Shown: one piece after another, positions 36,909 to 46,910 of the stretch
Numbering within the stretch: position 1 is the stretch's first letter
Layout: each line of letters starts with the position of its first letter
NCBI RefSeq assembly: GCF_014192515.1
Contig: NZ_JACHYB010000002.1
Span: 620,001 to 684,000 of the forward strand
Length of the DNA stretch: 64,000 nucleotides
DNA from: Microbacter margulisiae
Lineage (GTDB): Bacteria; Bacteroidota; Bacteroidia; Bacteroidales; Paludibacteraceae
Direction of reading: 5' to 3'
Program-made: the position numbers and the translations under genes
Notes under the pieces: generated by a model
Databases searched by the model: none
What the model saw: only the letters and a program-made list of their open reading frames with translations
What the model was told of the DNA's origin: nothing

Positions 36909-37355
36909 ATGGACTCTTTGCAACATCTCGGGAAAAAATCTGAAATCCCTGCCTCATATGATCCTTCTGTTCTTGAAACCTTTGGGAACAAGCATCCTGG
37001 CTATGATTACTGGGTACGATTCGAATGCCCTGAATTTACGACATTGTGTCCCATTACCGGACAACCCGATTTTGCCACGATTATAATTGATTATCTACCG
37101 GCGGAAAAGATGGTGGAAAGCAAAAGTCTCAAATTATATCTGTTCAGTTTTCGTAATCATGGCAATTTTCACGAAGACTGTGTCAATATCATCATGAAAG
37201 ATCTCATCCAGCTGATGGCTCCAAAATATATTGAGGTAACCGGACTATTTCTGCCACGTGGTGGCATTAGCATTCATCCGTATTGTAACTACGGATTACC
37301 AGACACAAGGTACGAAGAAATGGCTAAATTTCGGATGTTGCACCACAATCTATGA
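36909..37355 (+). CDS. queF: preQ0 reductase
   Basis: A 148-residue NADPH-dependent nitrile reductase converting preQ0 to preQ1 in queuosine synthesis. The catalytic Cys47 and Asp54 are in [11 protein letters not shown], and the NADPH signature in [16 protein letters not shown]. It is the short unimodular (YkvM) form. It starts 42 bases after the transporter stop. Its stop overlaps the stop of the convergent gene by a few bases. Confidence 0.96.
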   Translation: MDSLQHLGKKSEIPASYDPSVLETFGNKHPGYDYWVRFECPEFTTLCPITGQPDFATIIIDYLPAEKMVESKSLKLYLFSFRNHGNFHEDCVNIIMKDLIQLMAPKYIEVTGLFLPRGGISIHPYCNYGLPDTRYEEMAKFRMLHHNL

Positions 37356-37766
37356 GTCAAGTTGCTCCCTTTCTGAAGCAATAATCAAAGTTTTGATCTG
37401 TTGTTTTAGATCCAGTTTTTCCCAATCCAATGTTTTTGTCTTTAATTCCCAGTTATCCCAAACAAACAAAACTTTCCTAAGAATTTTTACATCTTCCTGA
37501 TGTAAGGAATAATTTAAATCGACAGAAGCAAATAACAGATCACCTAAGAATTCAAGAGAAGCAATGTTTAATGTCTGAACATATTGTGTAAATGTTTCAT
37601 CAGGCATAGTGGATATCAGCGGTAGAGAAAGATGAAAATATTGATTCAATTCCGTACTAATCAAATCTCGTACCTCTTCCGGTTTATCTACGCGTAATTT
37701 GAAAATCTTTTGAATGACAGCCCTCATTTTCTCTATTTCGCGTTCCAGATAATCTCTTTTTTCCAT
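37350..37766 (-). CDS. Uncharacterised helical protein
   Basis: A 138-residue, mostly helical, charged protein without signal or membrane segment. It begins [20 protein letters not shown] and has a conserved-looking block [18 protein letters not shown]. It may belong to a small DUF family (DUF6483-like by its start), but I cannot confirm this. It converges on queF with overlapping ends. Confidence 0.6.
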   Translation of the reverse strand: MEKRDYLEREIEKMRAVIQKIFKLRVDKPEEVRDLISTELNQYFHLSLPLISTMPDETFTQYVQTLNIASLEFLGDLLFASVDLNYSLHQEDVKILRKVLFVWDNWELKTKTLDWEKLDLKQQIKTLIIASEREQLDS

Positions 37767-37797
37767 ACCATTTAATTGAAAGAAATTCTGTAATAAA

Positions 37798-38241
37798 TCA
37801 GTTTGTAATATTCAACACATTTCCATCCGGATATACATGATATTGTTTCAGTTTATGCCGGGAAGGCCCACTGATTGGCCAGCCTGTTCCATCCATAATG
37901 CGATAAACCGAACCACAAACCGGGCATTTAGCTGTTAGATCGGATTGCACCACAACACGCACATTTTGCTGAGCCTCATACGGGCATGACAAATCAAAAG
38001 CCACATAAGAATCACTTAAAGTATGTACCACCAAAATGCCACCATATCCTAAAGCCTCCAAACTACTGTTAGGCGTTGTGTAGCTTTCAGTTGCACCAAT
38101 AGCTGTGAGTGTAGTCGCTTGCAATAAATTGACCTGAAGATTGACAGGAGCCAGTGGAATCGTTGTGCTATCTGTAGTACATCCGAACAAGATAAACACG
38201 ACCGCAATAATAATTATAGAAGAAAAAGACAGACGCATCAT
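37798..38241 (-). CDS. Rieske-like lipoprotein lacking the His ligands
   Basis: A 147-residue lipoprotein (signal ending VFILFGC). The C-terminal part looks like a Rieske fold: SCPYEAQ, then about 20 residues later CPVCGSVYRIMDGTGWPISG, and a final strand HKLKQYHVYPDGNVLNI. True Rieske proteins have CxH and CxxH pairs binding a 2Fe-2S cluster; here both His are replaced (CPY and CPVC). It may bind another metal or none. It sits just downstream of the DUF5686 gene on the same strand. Confidence 0.65.
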   Translation of the reverse strand: MMRLSFSSIIIIAVVFILFGCTTDSTTIPLAPVNLQVNLLQATTLTAIGATESYTTPNSSLEALGYGGILVVHTLSDSYVAFDLSCPYEAQQNVRVVVQSDLTAKCPVCGSVYRIMDGTGWPISGPSRHKLKQYHVYPDGNVLNITN

Positions 38242-38263
38242 AAAGGAACAACTACAATTAAAA

Positions 38264-39784
38264 TCAAAGACTTATATAAAAGAAAAAGCGGATTCCCCAT
38301 TTATTTGCATTAGGATCATTTCGATGCGTAATACGCCAATCGGACTCAACGCCTAACACTTTCAATATATTGTACACTCCTACTCCCCCTTCCACATAAG
38401 GAACATAAATCGGCTGCATCCCGGAAGGCATCGTAAAAATATCATTATATCCTTTACTCAATCCACTCTCAGCAACTTTTAAAGAAAACGACTCTAACAA
38501 TCCAAGCTTTTTTACAATTGGAATTTTATTAAGTAATAATCCTGACGAATAGTAATGAATATGCAAATGTACATATTTATCACCTGCATACTCTAAATCA
38601 TTCATTAAATTAAAGTTATAAGCAGAGAAAGAATAAGTCTCATTCCCTCTTGCTATCGAAAGCAACGGAAAAGGCACATGTCCTAATATATATCCGGCCT
38701 CAGCTACATAGGACAAAGTCCCCCCCTCAAACGAAAAACTATGATTAATGGTAGACACTAGTTTGAGATAATCCCCATTTGTTTGATCAAAATCATAATT
38801 ACCACCCTCTAGTTGAAAATGAATCACCGGATACTGATTCGACAAATATCTCCTATCAAAGCAATTATCCCATATCAATTGATCGCGGGAAAAACGGAAA
38901 TCAATCTTTATCCCTTTTTGCCAGAAACTCTCTACCGGAGTACCGTCATGAACAAACTGAATATATTGATTTGAGAAAATACAGTTATCGAACAATGTAA
39001 GCGTAGTTTTAAATTCCCGGGTCCATTCCCGCTGGTAACGAAAACGCCAAGACGCAACTTCATTCGCTACCGTATCCGGCTTATAACGGAAGAAAGACGA
39101 AAACACATCATTGTCACTGGGAGACACCTTCCCTTCGCTTACTAAATAAATATCTTCGTTAAAACCTGTCTGATAAGCATTTTTGTTATACTGGAGATCT
39201 ATTTGTTGAAAATGTTTGGTAGGTAAACGATAAAGCGTCGTTCCACCAAATTTCCAGCTATGATCCCGATAAGCGTAACCAATGTTTCCACCAATACTAA
39301 AGCGTTTCCAAAGAAACTGATTGGTTCTCAATGCCAACGCTGCAGTCGGTCCATCAATCGCATTATTATGATAAAGTTGGTTGAAAGGCCCAATATCAAT
39401 TTTCCCAACATGAGCATATTGATACATAAACAGATTTGTCAACCATGTCACCTGCTTCATAAAATGAGTATTGTTAAATCGTGACAATCGTTGATACAAA
39501 GAATCATTAGTCGGGTTTACCAAAGACACCTCTCTTTCTCTGTGCAATATTTTCAAATCTTCATCATTGGCTCTAGGTGGAGCAAAAAGCAGATTTTTAG
39601 CAATGGCTATTTCAAACGGTTTTTTGTAAGATGCACCGACAGGAGCAAGTTCCAAAGTAAGAAAATCATCAATTTTATGATAATACCACTGACCACGATC
39701 GAATGCAAAAGACTGATCTACCGAAATAGAATGGATAAAGTTAATATTTATATTTCGAGGCAGGCAAACAGATATATGGGTCAT
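38264..39784 (-). pseudogene. DUF5686 outer-membrane protein, C-terminal part cut off by IS1595
   Basis: 506 codons of a beta-barrel-type C-terminal region ending in Phe/Tyr-rich strands (WGIRFFFYISL). The frame is open further upstream to the IS1595 insertion point at 39831. It continues the coding region at 40938-41787: joining across the element restores RRNDFVLKGFLSVDSAS in frame. Whole, the protein would be about 810 residues with an N-terminal carboxypeptidase-regulatory-like domain and a DUF5686 barrel. The cut gene is probably inactive. The ATG at 39784 is an internal Met, not the native start. Confidence 0.8.
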
Positions 39785-39822
39785 TGCACAGGAAGCCGAA
39801 TCGACGGATAAAAACCCCTTTA

Positions 39823-39831
39823 AAACAAAAT
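39823..39831. repeat. IS1595 target duplication, left copy
   Basis: AAACAAAAT, repeated at 40929-40937 beyond the other end. The IS1595 family makes 8-bp duplications; the ninth matching base may be chance. Confidence 0.7.
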
Positions 39832-40927
39832 ATGATTATCCGCAAAGCGACCTGTTATAAATTCTGGATTTGAAATCGGTATTGTAATTTGCAGCGGCAA
39901 ACACTAATCTATCGAACATCTTTTCCCCGAAATATCTTCGGTTGAACTTATAGCAGAACTCATTGAGATAATATTGTAAATACTCTTTTTTAAGCTGGTG
40001 GTGCATATCAAGTAGTAAACGTTTCACGTTTGCAATACTGATATGAACCCATGGAAGTATCTTCTGAAGGTCTTCTGGTTCAATAACCTGAGCCTTTTGA
40101 GACTCCACAGCTTGATGTAGCTTAAAAAATGTTTTTGAATCATCGGTGGTTAATTCCGCCTTTGAATCAATTTGTTCTTTGACAATTTCAACGGCAGTGT
40201 CAGCTCTTAAATCAGGCACTACCTGCATTTTAATGTGGTTTATCTTTTTGGGCTTTTTACCCGGTTTTGGATTTTCAACCACAATGCTTTCTGTCATTAC
40301 AAGGACTTTAGACTTATTCTGACTGCCTGCACCACGTTTTAAGTTCTGTTGCTTACAGTCATCACTTATCAGAGTGGTAATAAAAGCATTGTCAAGTTCT
40401 ATTTGTCCCGAAAGCTGATATTCATTGTCGCGTTTACCCATTATGTCGCTCAATTTCTTGTGCATTTCCCAAATGGGTTGATAGCGTTTATGTCCCAGTT
40501 GCCGTTGCAACTCGGAAGCCGAAAAAGATTTTTTGGTACTGGTCAAAAGGTGCATGGCAACATACCAGTAACGAAAAGGGAGTTTAGAAAATTCTAATAC
40601 TGTACCCCTTCGTATGGACTGGCGATGATGACAATGCGTACACTCGTAACGTAGCTTGTTTTTAAGCCAAATATGTTTTGTGCTGCCGCATTTTGGACAA
40701 ACAATACCGATTTGATCCCGTTGCGCCTTAAAATGCGCAATACAGGATTCCTCATCGGGAAAATTTAGAATGAAATTCAAGAGATTCATAGCGTGTATTT
40801 TTACTGTTGAATACGCTGTAAATATAATGTATTTCAATGAATTATACAAATATATTGAGAACTTTTTATTACAAACTCAACCGTAATTCTGGCCTCTTTT
40901 TCTACAGGTCGCTTTGCGGATAATCAT
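39832..40927 (-). mobile_element. IS1595-family insertion sequence
   Basis: A roughly 1096-bp element bounded by inverted repeats of 24 bp (core ATTATCCGCAAAGCGACCTG at both ends, complementary), flanked by a direct repeat. It disrupts the DUF5686 gene. The transposase reads in the same direction as that gene; its stop lies within the left repeat. The outermost one or two bases are uncertain. Confidence 0.9.
39836..40789 (-). CDS. IS1595-family transposase
   Basis: About 317 residues. An N-terminal zinc ribbon (CPKCGSTKHIW and CTHCHHRQS) precedes a DDE-type domain beginning ELDNAFITT. The ATG at 40789 (MNLLNFILNFPDEES) is the usual IS1595 start; the frame extends to 40849. It looks intact. 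Confidence 0.88.
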   Translation of the reverse strand: MNLLNFILNFPDEESCIAHFKAQRDQIGIVCPKCGSTKHIWLKNKLRYECTHCHHRQSIRRGTVLEFSKLPFRYWYVAMHLLTSTKKSFSASELQRQLGHKRYQPIWEMHKKLSDIMGKRDNEYQLSGQIELDNAFITTLISDDCKQQNLKRGAGSQNKSKVLVMTESIVVENPKPGKKPKKINHIKMQVVPDLRADTAVEIVKEQIDSKAELTTDDSKTFFKLHQAVESQKAQVIEPEDLQKILPWVHISIANVKRLLLDMHHQLKKEYLQYYLNEFCYKFNRRYFGEKMFDRLVFAAANYNTDFKSRIYNRSLCG

Positions 40928-40928
40928 T

Positions 40929-41787
40929 AAACAAAATCATTCCGGCGAAGAGGAAGAAATCCGATGGTATATATTTTGCGACCTTGCACTACATCACTAT
41001 CTTTCATAAAATAAGCATAATGAAGGATCGCATTGTCTGCTATCGGACTAATAAAATAATGCCCTAAAAGGATTACCTTATTATCATAAAAATTTTGGTG
41101 AGGCAATAATAAACCAACTAATCTTCGTACATACTCTTTACCAAGCGGCGAAACAGACAATTCTTTATTGAAAAACAACTCTTTATCTTCTCTTACCGAC
41201 GGGAAATCAGGTTGGCGATAAATTCTGTCTTCTGTAAACAAGGGCAATGAACAAAGCGAATCAATTGAATAGGTTGCTGCATCGGCTACCTGAGTGCCTT
41301 GAATCCAGTCTGGCGGTAAATGGTACACGTATGCCTTTAGACGTTCAGATTCAGTAGATGGATGAAAACCCACTTCGGGATTATTAACTGGCTTATGTTG
41401 AATGACCTGTAAAATAATAGATTTTGCTACAGTATCCTGCCTGCAAACCTCTAAAGGAAGTTCTGAAACCTTCAAAGGCCTTAGTTTAATATTAATAACA
41501 GCGCTACGGTTTGGTTTAATCCGTAAATGACGGGAAGCATAACCCTGTGCTGAAAAGTCTACTTTGGTATGGCTGCCATCACTCCGGAGAAAAAAATAAC
41601 CCTCACTGTTGCTATGAGCGACAATGAGAGTCTTTGAAAAACGAATTGTTGCATTTGCAACAGGGTGTAATGTTGTGCCGTCAATGATTTGTCCTACAAT
41701 CACCTGTTCATTCTGCGCTATTCCAAAGAGTGGCATCAAAATGAGACACCAGATCATCAACAGGCGAAGTACGGAAGAATAGTTCAT
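40929..41787 (-). pseudogene. DUF5686 outer-membrane protein, N-terminal part cut off by IS1595
   Basis: From ATG 41787: a signal peptide (VLRLLMIWCLILMPLFGIAQ), a carboxypeptidase-regulatory-like beta-sandwich (IVGQIIDGTTLHPVANATIR, about 28-110), then the start of DUF5686. The frame ends ...RRNDFV at a stop created by the IS1595 end. It may still yield a truncated exported protein of 286 residues. Confidence 0.8.
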
Positions 41788-41816
41788 TGAGGAGTGTGTT
41801 CATAGACAACTTTTAT

Positions 41817-42194
41817 TTAACCAACCAGAGCTTTGTATTTCTCAGCAGTTAAGAGATTGACTGTTTCTGACGAATCACTCAGCGAAATTTTAATAATCCA
41901 TCCTTCCCCATAAGGATCATCATTAACTAATTCAGGATGATCGTTTAATTTTTCATTCAATTCGAGAACGTTACCACTTGCAGGCATAAATAAATCGGAA
42001 ACTGTTTTAACGGCTTCGATGGAACCAAACGTATTGCCAGCCTTCAACGTTTCTCCAACCGTATTGACATCAACAAATACAATTTCTCCCAATTCATTTT
42101 GTGCAAAGTCTGTAATGCCAACATAAGCATTAGCTCCTTCAACGCGTAACCATTCATGTTCAGGCGTGTAATAAAGATTTTCGGGAATGTTCAT
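41817..42194 (-). CDS. gcvH: Glycine cleavage system H protein
   Basis: A 125-residue lipoyl carrier that shuttles the aminomethyl group between the P, T and L proteins of glycine cleavage. The lipoylated Lys63 is in [25 protein letters not shown] and YGEGWIIKI are typical. No gcvP or gcvT adjoins it, as is common in Bacteroidota. A 5' leader of about 150 bases carries a long-range inverted repeat. Confidence 0.96.
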   Translation of the reverse strand: MNIPENLYYTPEHEWLRVEGANAYVGITDFAQNELGEIVFVDVNTVGETLKAGNTFGSIEAVKTVSDLFMPASGNVLELNEKLNDHPELVNDDPYGEGWIIKISLSDSSETVNLLTAEKYKALVG

Positions 42195-42255
42195 AATTAA
42201 TAAGTAGTTAAAATTGAATATTCTATGATTTAAAGAGCTCGTATAGCGTCCTGAT

Positions 42256-42335
42256 ATTCTTCAAAAAGCCAGAAACTTTTTATTGTAAACAAAAATAGAT
42301 TCTATTTATCCCTGACAATCTATCTTTTGAAGAAT
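42256..42335 (-). promoter_or_regulatory. Structured 5' leader of gcvH
   Basis: On the minus strand ATTCTTCAAAAG (42324-42335) pairs with CTTTTTGAAGAAT (42256-42268), a 12-bp stem with one bulged base, enclosing about 55 bases inside the gcvH leader. I see no glycine-riboswitch core. It could be a regulatory fold or a simple hairpin. Confidence 0.4.
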
Positions 42336-42349
42336 GTATATTTTAGGTA

Positions 42350-42379
42350 CAAATTTACATAACTTTTTTGTGCTTGCAA
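42350..42379 (-). promoter_or_regulatory. Promoter of gcvH
   Basis: On the minus strand TTG (42377-42379), 19 bases, then TAAATTTG (42350-42357). This matches the Bacteroidota promoter and predicts a leader of about 150 bases. Confidence 0.6.
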
Positions 42380-42540
42380 TACAAGTACAAAAAAGCAATT
42401 CTCATATTCTCTTTTTTCATACCAAGCATTTTGTCTTCAGCTAATTAAAATAAATCTTGTGAAGCATTGATTGCATTGAAGTTTTTTGATGCACAGGCAA
42501 AAAATACACATGATTTTATGACAATCCTGTCTTTCTGTTG

Positions 42541-42548
42541 TACCTTTG
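42541..42548 (+). promoter_or_regulatory. -7 box of panB
   Basis: TACCTTTG, a full match to the consensus. It predicts a start of transcription near 42555, so translation must begin at the ATG 42573, not 42546. The -33 element is weak. Confidence 0.6.
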
Positions 42549-42572
42549 CAGTCCAATTTTATATTTAATATT

Positions 42573-43394
42573 ATGTCTGTACATGCTGCTGAACCGTTGA
42601 GAAAGGTAACGACGCATCGCCTTTTTGAAATGAAAGAGCGAAATGAAAAAATTACCATGCTAACGGCATATGATTATACCATGGCCAAAATTGTTGACCA
42701 AGCAGGGATTGATGTCATTCTGGTCGGTGACTCGGCTTCCAATGTTATTGCCGGCAACATTACCACGCTACCAATGACCCTTGATGAAATGATCTATCAT
42801 GGGCGATCCGTTATGAAAGCCGTTGAAAGAGCCTTGGTAGTAGTCGACATGCCTTTTGGCTCCTATCAGGGTAATTCAACCTTGGCACTAGCTTCAGCTA
42901 TCCGCATTATGAAAGAAACCGGAGCTGATTGTTTGAAACTGGAAGGAGGCGAAGAAATTCTGGATTCGGTTAAACGTATTCTTTCTGCAGGCATTCCCAT
43001 CATCGGACATTTAGGATTGACGCCACAATCAATAAATAAATTTGGCACTTACACTGTTCGTGCCCGGGAGGAACAAGAAGCTAAACGCTTAATTTCGGAT
43101 GCTCATTTATTGGAAGAAGTCGGTTGTTCTGCGATTGTACTGGAAAAAATTCCCGCTCAGCTTGCCGGACAGGTTGCTTCAGAACTAAAAATTCCAATTA
43201 TTGGTATCGGAGCAGGGAATCAGGTAGATGGACAAGTTTTAGTTATCCACGATATGTTGGGAATGACAAATGGCTTTTCTCCCAGATTTTTACGTCGATA
43301 CGCCAATCTACATGATGTCATCTTTGAAGCTGCTCAACATTATTCCAAGGATGTAAAGTCAGGAGATTTTCCAAACGAAAAAGAACAATATTAA
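42573..43394 (+). CDS. panB: 3-methyl-2-oxobutanoate hydroxymethyltransferase
   Basis: About 273 residues. It adds a hydroxymethyl group from methylenetetrahydrofolate to ketoisovalerate, the first step of pantothenate synthesis. Seen: [30 protein letters not shown] (Mg2+ Asp), [21 protein letters not shown] and [19 protein letters not shown]. folD, which interconverts the same folate, follows after about 100 bases with a weak hairpin between. Confidence 0.95.
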   Translation: MSVHAAEPLRKVTTHRLFEMKERNEKITMLTAYDYTMAKIVDQAGIDVILVGDSASNVIAGNITTLPMTLDEMIYHGRSVMKAVERALVVVDMPFGSYQGNSTLALASAIRIMKETGADCLKLEGGEEILDSVKRILSAGIPIIGHLGLTPQSINKFGTYTVRAREEQEAKRLISDAHLLEEVGCSAIVLEKIPAQLAGQVASELKIPIIGIGAGNQVDGQVLVIHDMLGMTNGFSPRFLRRYANLHDVIFEAAQHYSKDVKSGDFPNEKEQY

Positions 43395-43497
43395 TCTAAC
43401 GCACAATCAATCATGCTATCAGTCAAAGGACCGCTTCGAATGTAATTCAGTCGGCCCTTTTTGTTTTCTAAAAGTTTAATCAAATTCTCATATCTTT

Positions 43498-44379
43498 ATG
43501 CAACTTATTGACGGAAAATTAATTGCATCTCAAGTAAAGCAAGAAATCGCACAAGAAGTTCTTGCCATGAAATCAAAAGGCGAAGCTATACCACATTTAG
43601 TCGCCGTTCTGGTAGGCCACGATGGAGGCAGCGAAACTTATGTCGCCAGTAAAATTACAGATTGCGAAGAGGTCGGATTCAAATCATCACTGATTCGCTA
43701 TGAAGATGATGTGACTGAAGCCGAATTACTGTCCACTATCGACAAACTAAACAAGGATGCCTCGGTAACCGGATTTATCGTGCAGCTTCCATTGCCTAAG
43801 CATATTGACGAACAAAAAATTATTGAAGCCATTGATCCCAAGAAGGATGTAGATGGATTTCATCCGGTGAATGTAGGTCGGACGCTGATTGGGCTCCCCT
43901 CTTTAGTATCGGCAACACCGGCAGGAATATTGGAATTATTAAAAAGATACAACATTGAAACCAGCGGAAAGCATTGTGTAGTCATCGGAAGAAGTAATAT
44001 AGTCGGAAAACCGGTAGCCGGATTGATGATGCAAAAAACATATCCCGGAGATGCTACTGTAACGGTTTGCCACAGCCGGTCAAAAAACATTACCGAGATA
44101 TGTCGTCAGGCCGATATTTTAATTGCAGCTATAGGGCAGCCTGAATTTGTAAAAGCCGAGATGGTAAAAGAAGGTGCTGTGGTAATTGACGTTGGGACAA
44201 CACGCGTGCCTTGTCCTGAAAGACAAAGAGGGTGGAAACTGACAGGGGATGTTAAATTTGACGAAGTTGCTCCCAAATGTTCATACATCACACCGGTGCC
44301 AGGCGGAGTTGGGCCTATGACGCGGGTTGAGTTATTGAAAAATACATTGCTGGCCGCAAAAATGAACCGTCGTTCATAA
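43498..44379 (+). CDS. folD: Methylenetetrahydrofolate dehydrogenase/cyclohydrolase
   Basis: A 293-residue bifunctional enzyme converting 5,10-methylene- to 10-formyltetrahydrofolate with NADP+. Seen: [13 protein letters not shown] (catalytic Lys of the YxxxK motif), [25 protein letters not shown], the Rossmann [18 protein letters not shown], and [15 protein letters not shown]. Length is normal. Confidence 0.96.
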   Translation: MQLIDGKLIASQVKQEIAQEVLAMKSKGEAIPHLVAVLVGHDGGSETYVASKITDCEEVGFKSSLIRYEDDVTEAELLSTIDKLNKDASVTGFIVQLPLPKHIDEQKIIEAIDPKKDVDGFHPVNVGRTLIGLPSLVSATPAGILELLKRYNIETSGKHCVVIGRSNIVGKPVAGLMMQKTYPGDATVTVCHSRSKNITEICRQADILIAAIGQPEFVKAEMVKEGAVVIDVGTTRVPCPERQRGWKLTGDVKFDEVAPKCSYITPVPGGVGPMTRVELLKNTLLAAKMNRRS

Positions 44380-44397
44380 GTTTTTCTATATTTGTCA

Positions 44398-45624
44398 ATG
44401 CCGACGTTAAGATATTCTGCATTTACCAAGAATAAATCCCTGGTTATTTTTCTTATTGTCAGAGTCTTTAGTACATTTGTTTTTCAAATGACTTCTGTGG
44501 CCATTGGCTGGCAGATGTACTCCATCACACATTCTGCGTTCGACCTTGGATTGGTTGGTCTCGTTCAATTCATACCCATGGTCCTGTTTACCCTGATCGT
44601 GGGCATGGTAGCTGACCGTTTTAACCGAAAGCTTATCATCTGCATTAGTCAGGCTGTACTAGCTGCTGCATTTATCTTTCTGTCTATAAGCAGCCATATG
44701 GGATGGGTTAACAGGGAATGGATTTTAGGTATCGTCTTCTTTTTGGGGACAGCGAATGCGTTTCAGGGACCTGCCATACGTTCTTTATTGCCAAATATTG
44801 TTTCCAAAGAATCATTTACGCAAGCTACTGCTGGCGTTTCCTCATTAACTCAGGTAGCAACTATTGTCGGACCTGCTCTCGGAGGAATCCTATATTTGCT
44901 TAGCCCCTCAGTAGTTTACCTGATTTCCGGATCTTTTGCCTTAATATCAACGATCATTGTTCTATTCATAAAAGTATCACAGAACCGGGAACAACGAGAA
45001 CCCGTAACAGCAAAATCGCTTGTCATGGGCATTTCTTTCATTAAAGAAAGACCTACCATCCTGGGGGCAATTTCACTTGATCTGTTTGCTGTCCTGTTCG
45101 GAGGTGCAACCGCTTTACTTCCTATTTATGCCAGTTCAATTCTTAAAACAGGATCACTTGGGCTTGGGATGTTGCGGTCGGCCCCGGCAGTGGGAGCTAT
45201 GTTAGTATCCCTTTATTTGGCACGTCATCCGATTCGACGTGCGGTTGGACGTTCAATGTTCGCTGCTGTAGTGGTTTTTGGGATTGCAACCCTTATATTC
45301 GCTGTTTCCAGAATATTTGTGCTTTCATTGGCTGCGCTCGTTGTACTCGGTGCTGCAGATGTAATCAGTGTTGTCATCCGTTCAACTCTTGTTCAATTGG
45401 GGACTCCTGATGCCATGAGAGGCCGTGTAAACTCTATAACACAACTCTTCATTGGCACCTCAAATCAATTAGGAGAATTTGAATCGGGAGTCACAGCATC
45501 ATGGTTTGGCGTAGTGCCGGCAGCTATTCTGGGAGGCGTTGGCACAATAGCCGTTGTACTTGCATGGGTCAAATTATTTCCATCCCTTTATCGCGAAGAT
45601 GCATTTCAGTACGACGGGCGATAA
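44398..45624 (+). CDS. MFS exporter (EntS-like)
   Basis: About 408 residues with 12 hydrophobic segments, of the MFS_3/EntS-like exporter group: FVFQMTSVAIGWQMYSITHS, GMVADRFNRKLIICIS, and MRGRVNSITQLFIGTSNQLG. Relatives export siderophores or drugs; substrate unknown. I chose ATG 44398; the frame also has a TTG at 44392. It starts 18 bases after folD and may be read from the same transcript. Confidence 0.88.
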   Translation: MPTLRYSAFTKNKSLVIFLIVRVFSTFVFQMTSVAIGWQMYSITHSAFDLGLVGLVQFIPMVLFTLIVGMVADRFNRKLIICISQAVLAAAFIFLSISSHMGWVNREWILGIVFFLGTANAFQGPAIRSLLPNIVSKESFTQATAGVSSLTQVATIVGPALGGILYLLSPSVVYLISGSFALISTIIVLFIKVSQNREQREPVTAKSLVMGISFIKERPTILGAISLDLFAVLFGGATALLPIYASSILKTGSLGLGMLRSAPAVGAMLVSLYLARHPIRRAVGRSMFAAVVVFGIATLIFAVSRIFVLSLAALVVLGAADVISVVIRSTLVQLGTPDAMRGRVNSITQLFIGTSNQLGEFESGVTASWFGVVPAAILGGVGTIAVVLAWVKLFPSLYREDAFQYDGR

Positions 45625-45665
45625 AGATCCACAGCTCAGAATCTCACATCTGCCGAAATCTATTA

Positions 45666-46541
45666 CTATTTTTTGTCTACAACAGTTTTAATTGGAATAT
45701 AACCAGCCGGATCTAAGTGCAAATGTCCACAGGTAATTACAATGGTTTGCTTAGACTGCAAAACATTCAATTTCAATTGCCGAACTTCTTTAAGCGCTTC
45801 CGATAAATGGTATGCTTGCAGAATGCCTTCTTTATCAGCCTGCGGAATTACATACCTTACGATCCGTCTTCCTCCTTCTAATGAAATTTCGACTGGCGTT
45901 TTAAGATTATTCGCGATAAAGGATACTAAGCCACTAATATCTTTGCCTGTAAAATTAACATTTTCCCACGTTTTCCCTTGATTGCTATAGCTAAAACAGC
46001 TAGATTTAGATGCAGGATTTGTTTCTGCAAATACTCCGTTTGCAGAAGCCCTAACCGTAGTGTGCCCGATGGGGGATCCGCAATAAACACTCATTATGGT
46101 CAACGTACCATTTTCATCTATAATGGGTTTGAGAAACGTATGCGTAGCATAAAAGGCAGACTGTTGAGATTTCAAAGTATATTGTCCAATCTCATCATAT
46201 TTAGTATTTTTTGTAAACAAGAACGGATGAGCGCAAGAATCAGCAAGATGCTGTGTCACAACCAATGTGCTGTCAGCAAAACGCAAATCACGAATAGCCT
46301 CTTGTAATTCAATTCGATACATAACCGTATCTGCTTTTTGACGCATTGGAATCATTTGAGGAAACAGTACATTTACACTATCTAACGTAAGTTTTGCCTG
46401 ATTATAATGCTGTTGGTTGTAAAGCAATTGGGCTCTATTTAGTAATTCTTGTGCTTTTTGCTGATCAGAATTACCACAACTTATTATCAATAATCCCATC
46501 AAAAAGATTATTGTCCTCAATATAATTTTATCAGTTTGCAT
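45666..46541 (-). CDS. Lipoprotein of unknown function
   Basis: A 291-residue lipoprotein (signal ending LLIISC, Cys22). The N-terminal part is helical with a TPR-like pair (AQELLNRAQLLYNQQHYNQA, LDSVNVLFP). The central part is beta-rich (IGQYTLKSQQSAFYATHTFL), and the C-terminal helix is followed by a strand. No family recognised. It has its own promoter (46591-46621) and converges on the MFS gene. Confidence 0.7.
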   Translation of the reverse strand: MQTDKIILRTIIFLMGLLIISCGNSDQQKAQELLNRAQLLYNQQHYNQAKLTLDSVNVLFPQMIPMRQKADTVMYRIELQEAIRDLRFADSTLVVTQHLADSCAHPFLFTKNTKYDEIGQYTLKSQQSAFYATHTFLKPIIDENGTLTIMSVYCGSPIGHTTVRASANGVFAETNPASKSSCFSYSNQGKTWENVNFTGKDISGLVSFIANNLKTPVEISLEGGRRIVRYVIPQADKEGILQAYHLSEALKEVRQLKLNVLQSKQTIVITCGHLHLDPAGYIPIKTVVDKK

Positions 46542-46590
46542 AAATTGGTTTTTAGAAGACTAACTTACATTTTCCAGCGAATTGTACGTG

Positions 46591-46621
46591 CAAAGCTATT
46601 GCATAATTGCCGTTTTTCCAA
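46591..46621 (-). promoter_or_regulatory. Promoter of the unknown lipoprotein
   Basis: On the minus strand TTG (46619-46621), 20 bases, TAGCTTTG (46591-46598). It matches the Bacteroidota pattern and leaves a leader of about 40 bases. Confidence 0.6.
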
Positions 46622-46770
46622 CATATGACAGGTTTTTCCATACAGTTTCCTGAACCAGTTATGTATCTGTTTCATTTCGTTTTTTACGCAAGCTCTCTTT
46701 GCACAGACAATTCGTTGCAAGGATACAGCACATTCTTTTCAAACAGAATTTGGCAAAATGCAATGCATCA

Positions 46771-46801
46771 TTTGAATAAGGTCTTTTAAATGCTATCTTT
46801 G
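46771..46801 (+). promoter_or_regulatory. Promoter of the Ser-rich surface protein
   Basis: TTTG (46771-46774), 19 bases, TATCTTTG (46794-46801): a full consensus promoter. It predicts a leader of about 100 bases before 46911. Confidence 0.7.
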
Positions 46802-46910
46802 CATATAAATTCTTTGCATCCGGTTTAGTCTGAAACTAAAACACAGATAATTAGATTGAACGTTTGATATTTCTAAAAAATAAAATCCGGCCTTTAGCAG
46901 GATAAATACA

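Noticed and set aside
42256..42335. Glycine riboswitch upstream of gcvH
   Set aside because: The leader has one long stem but none of the conserved glycine-aptamer core that I can recognise.
43430..43470. Terminator between panB and folD
   Set aside because: The arms (AAAGGACCG and CGGCCCTTT) have an internal mismatch and a long loop; too weak to list as a feature.
46607..46789. Plus-strand frame of 60 codons before the Ser-rich protein
   Set aside because: It lies upstream of the consensus promoter at 46771-46801 and shows no protein-like pattern.
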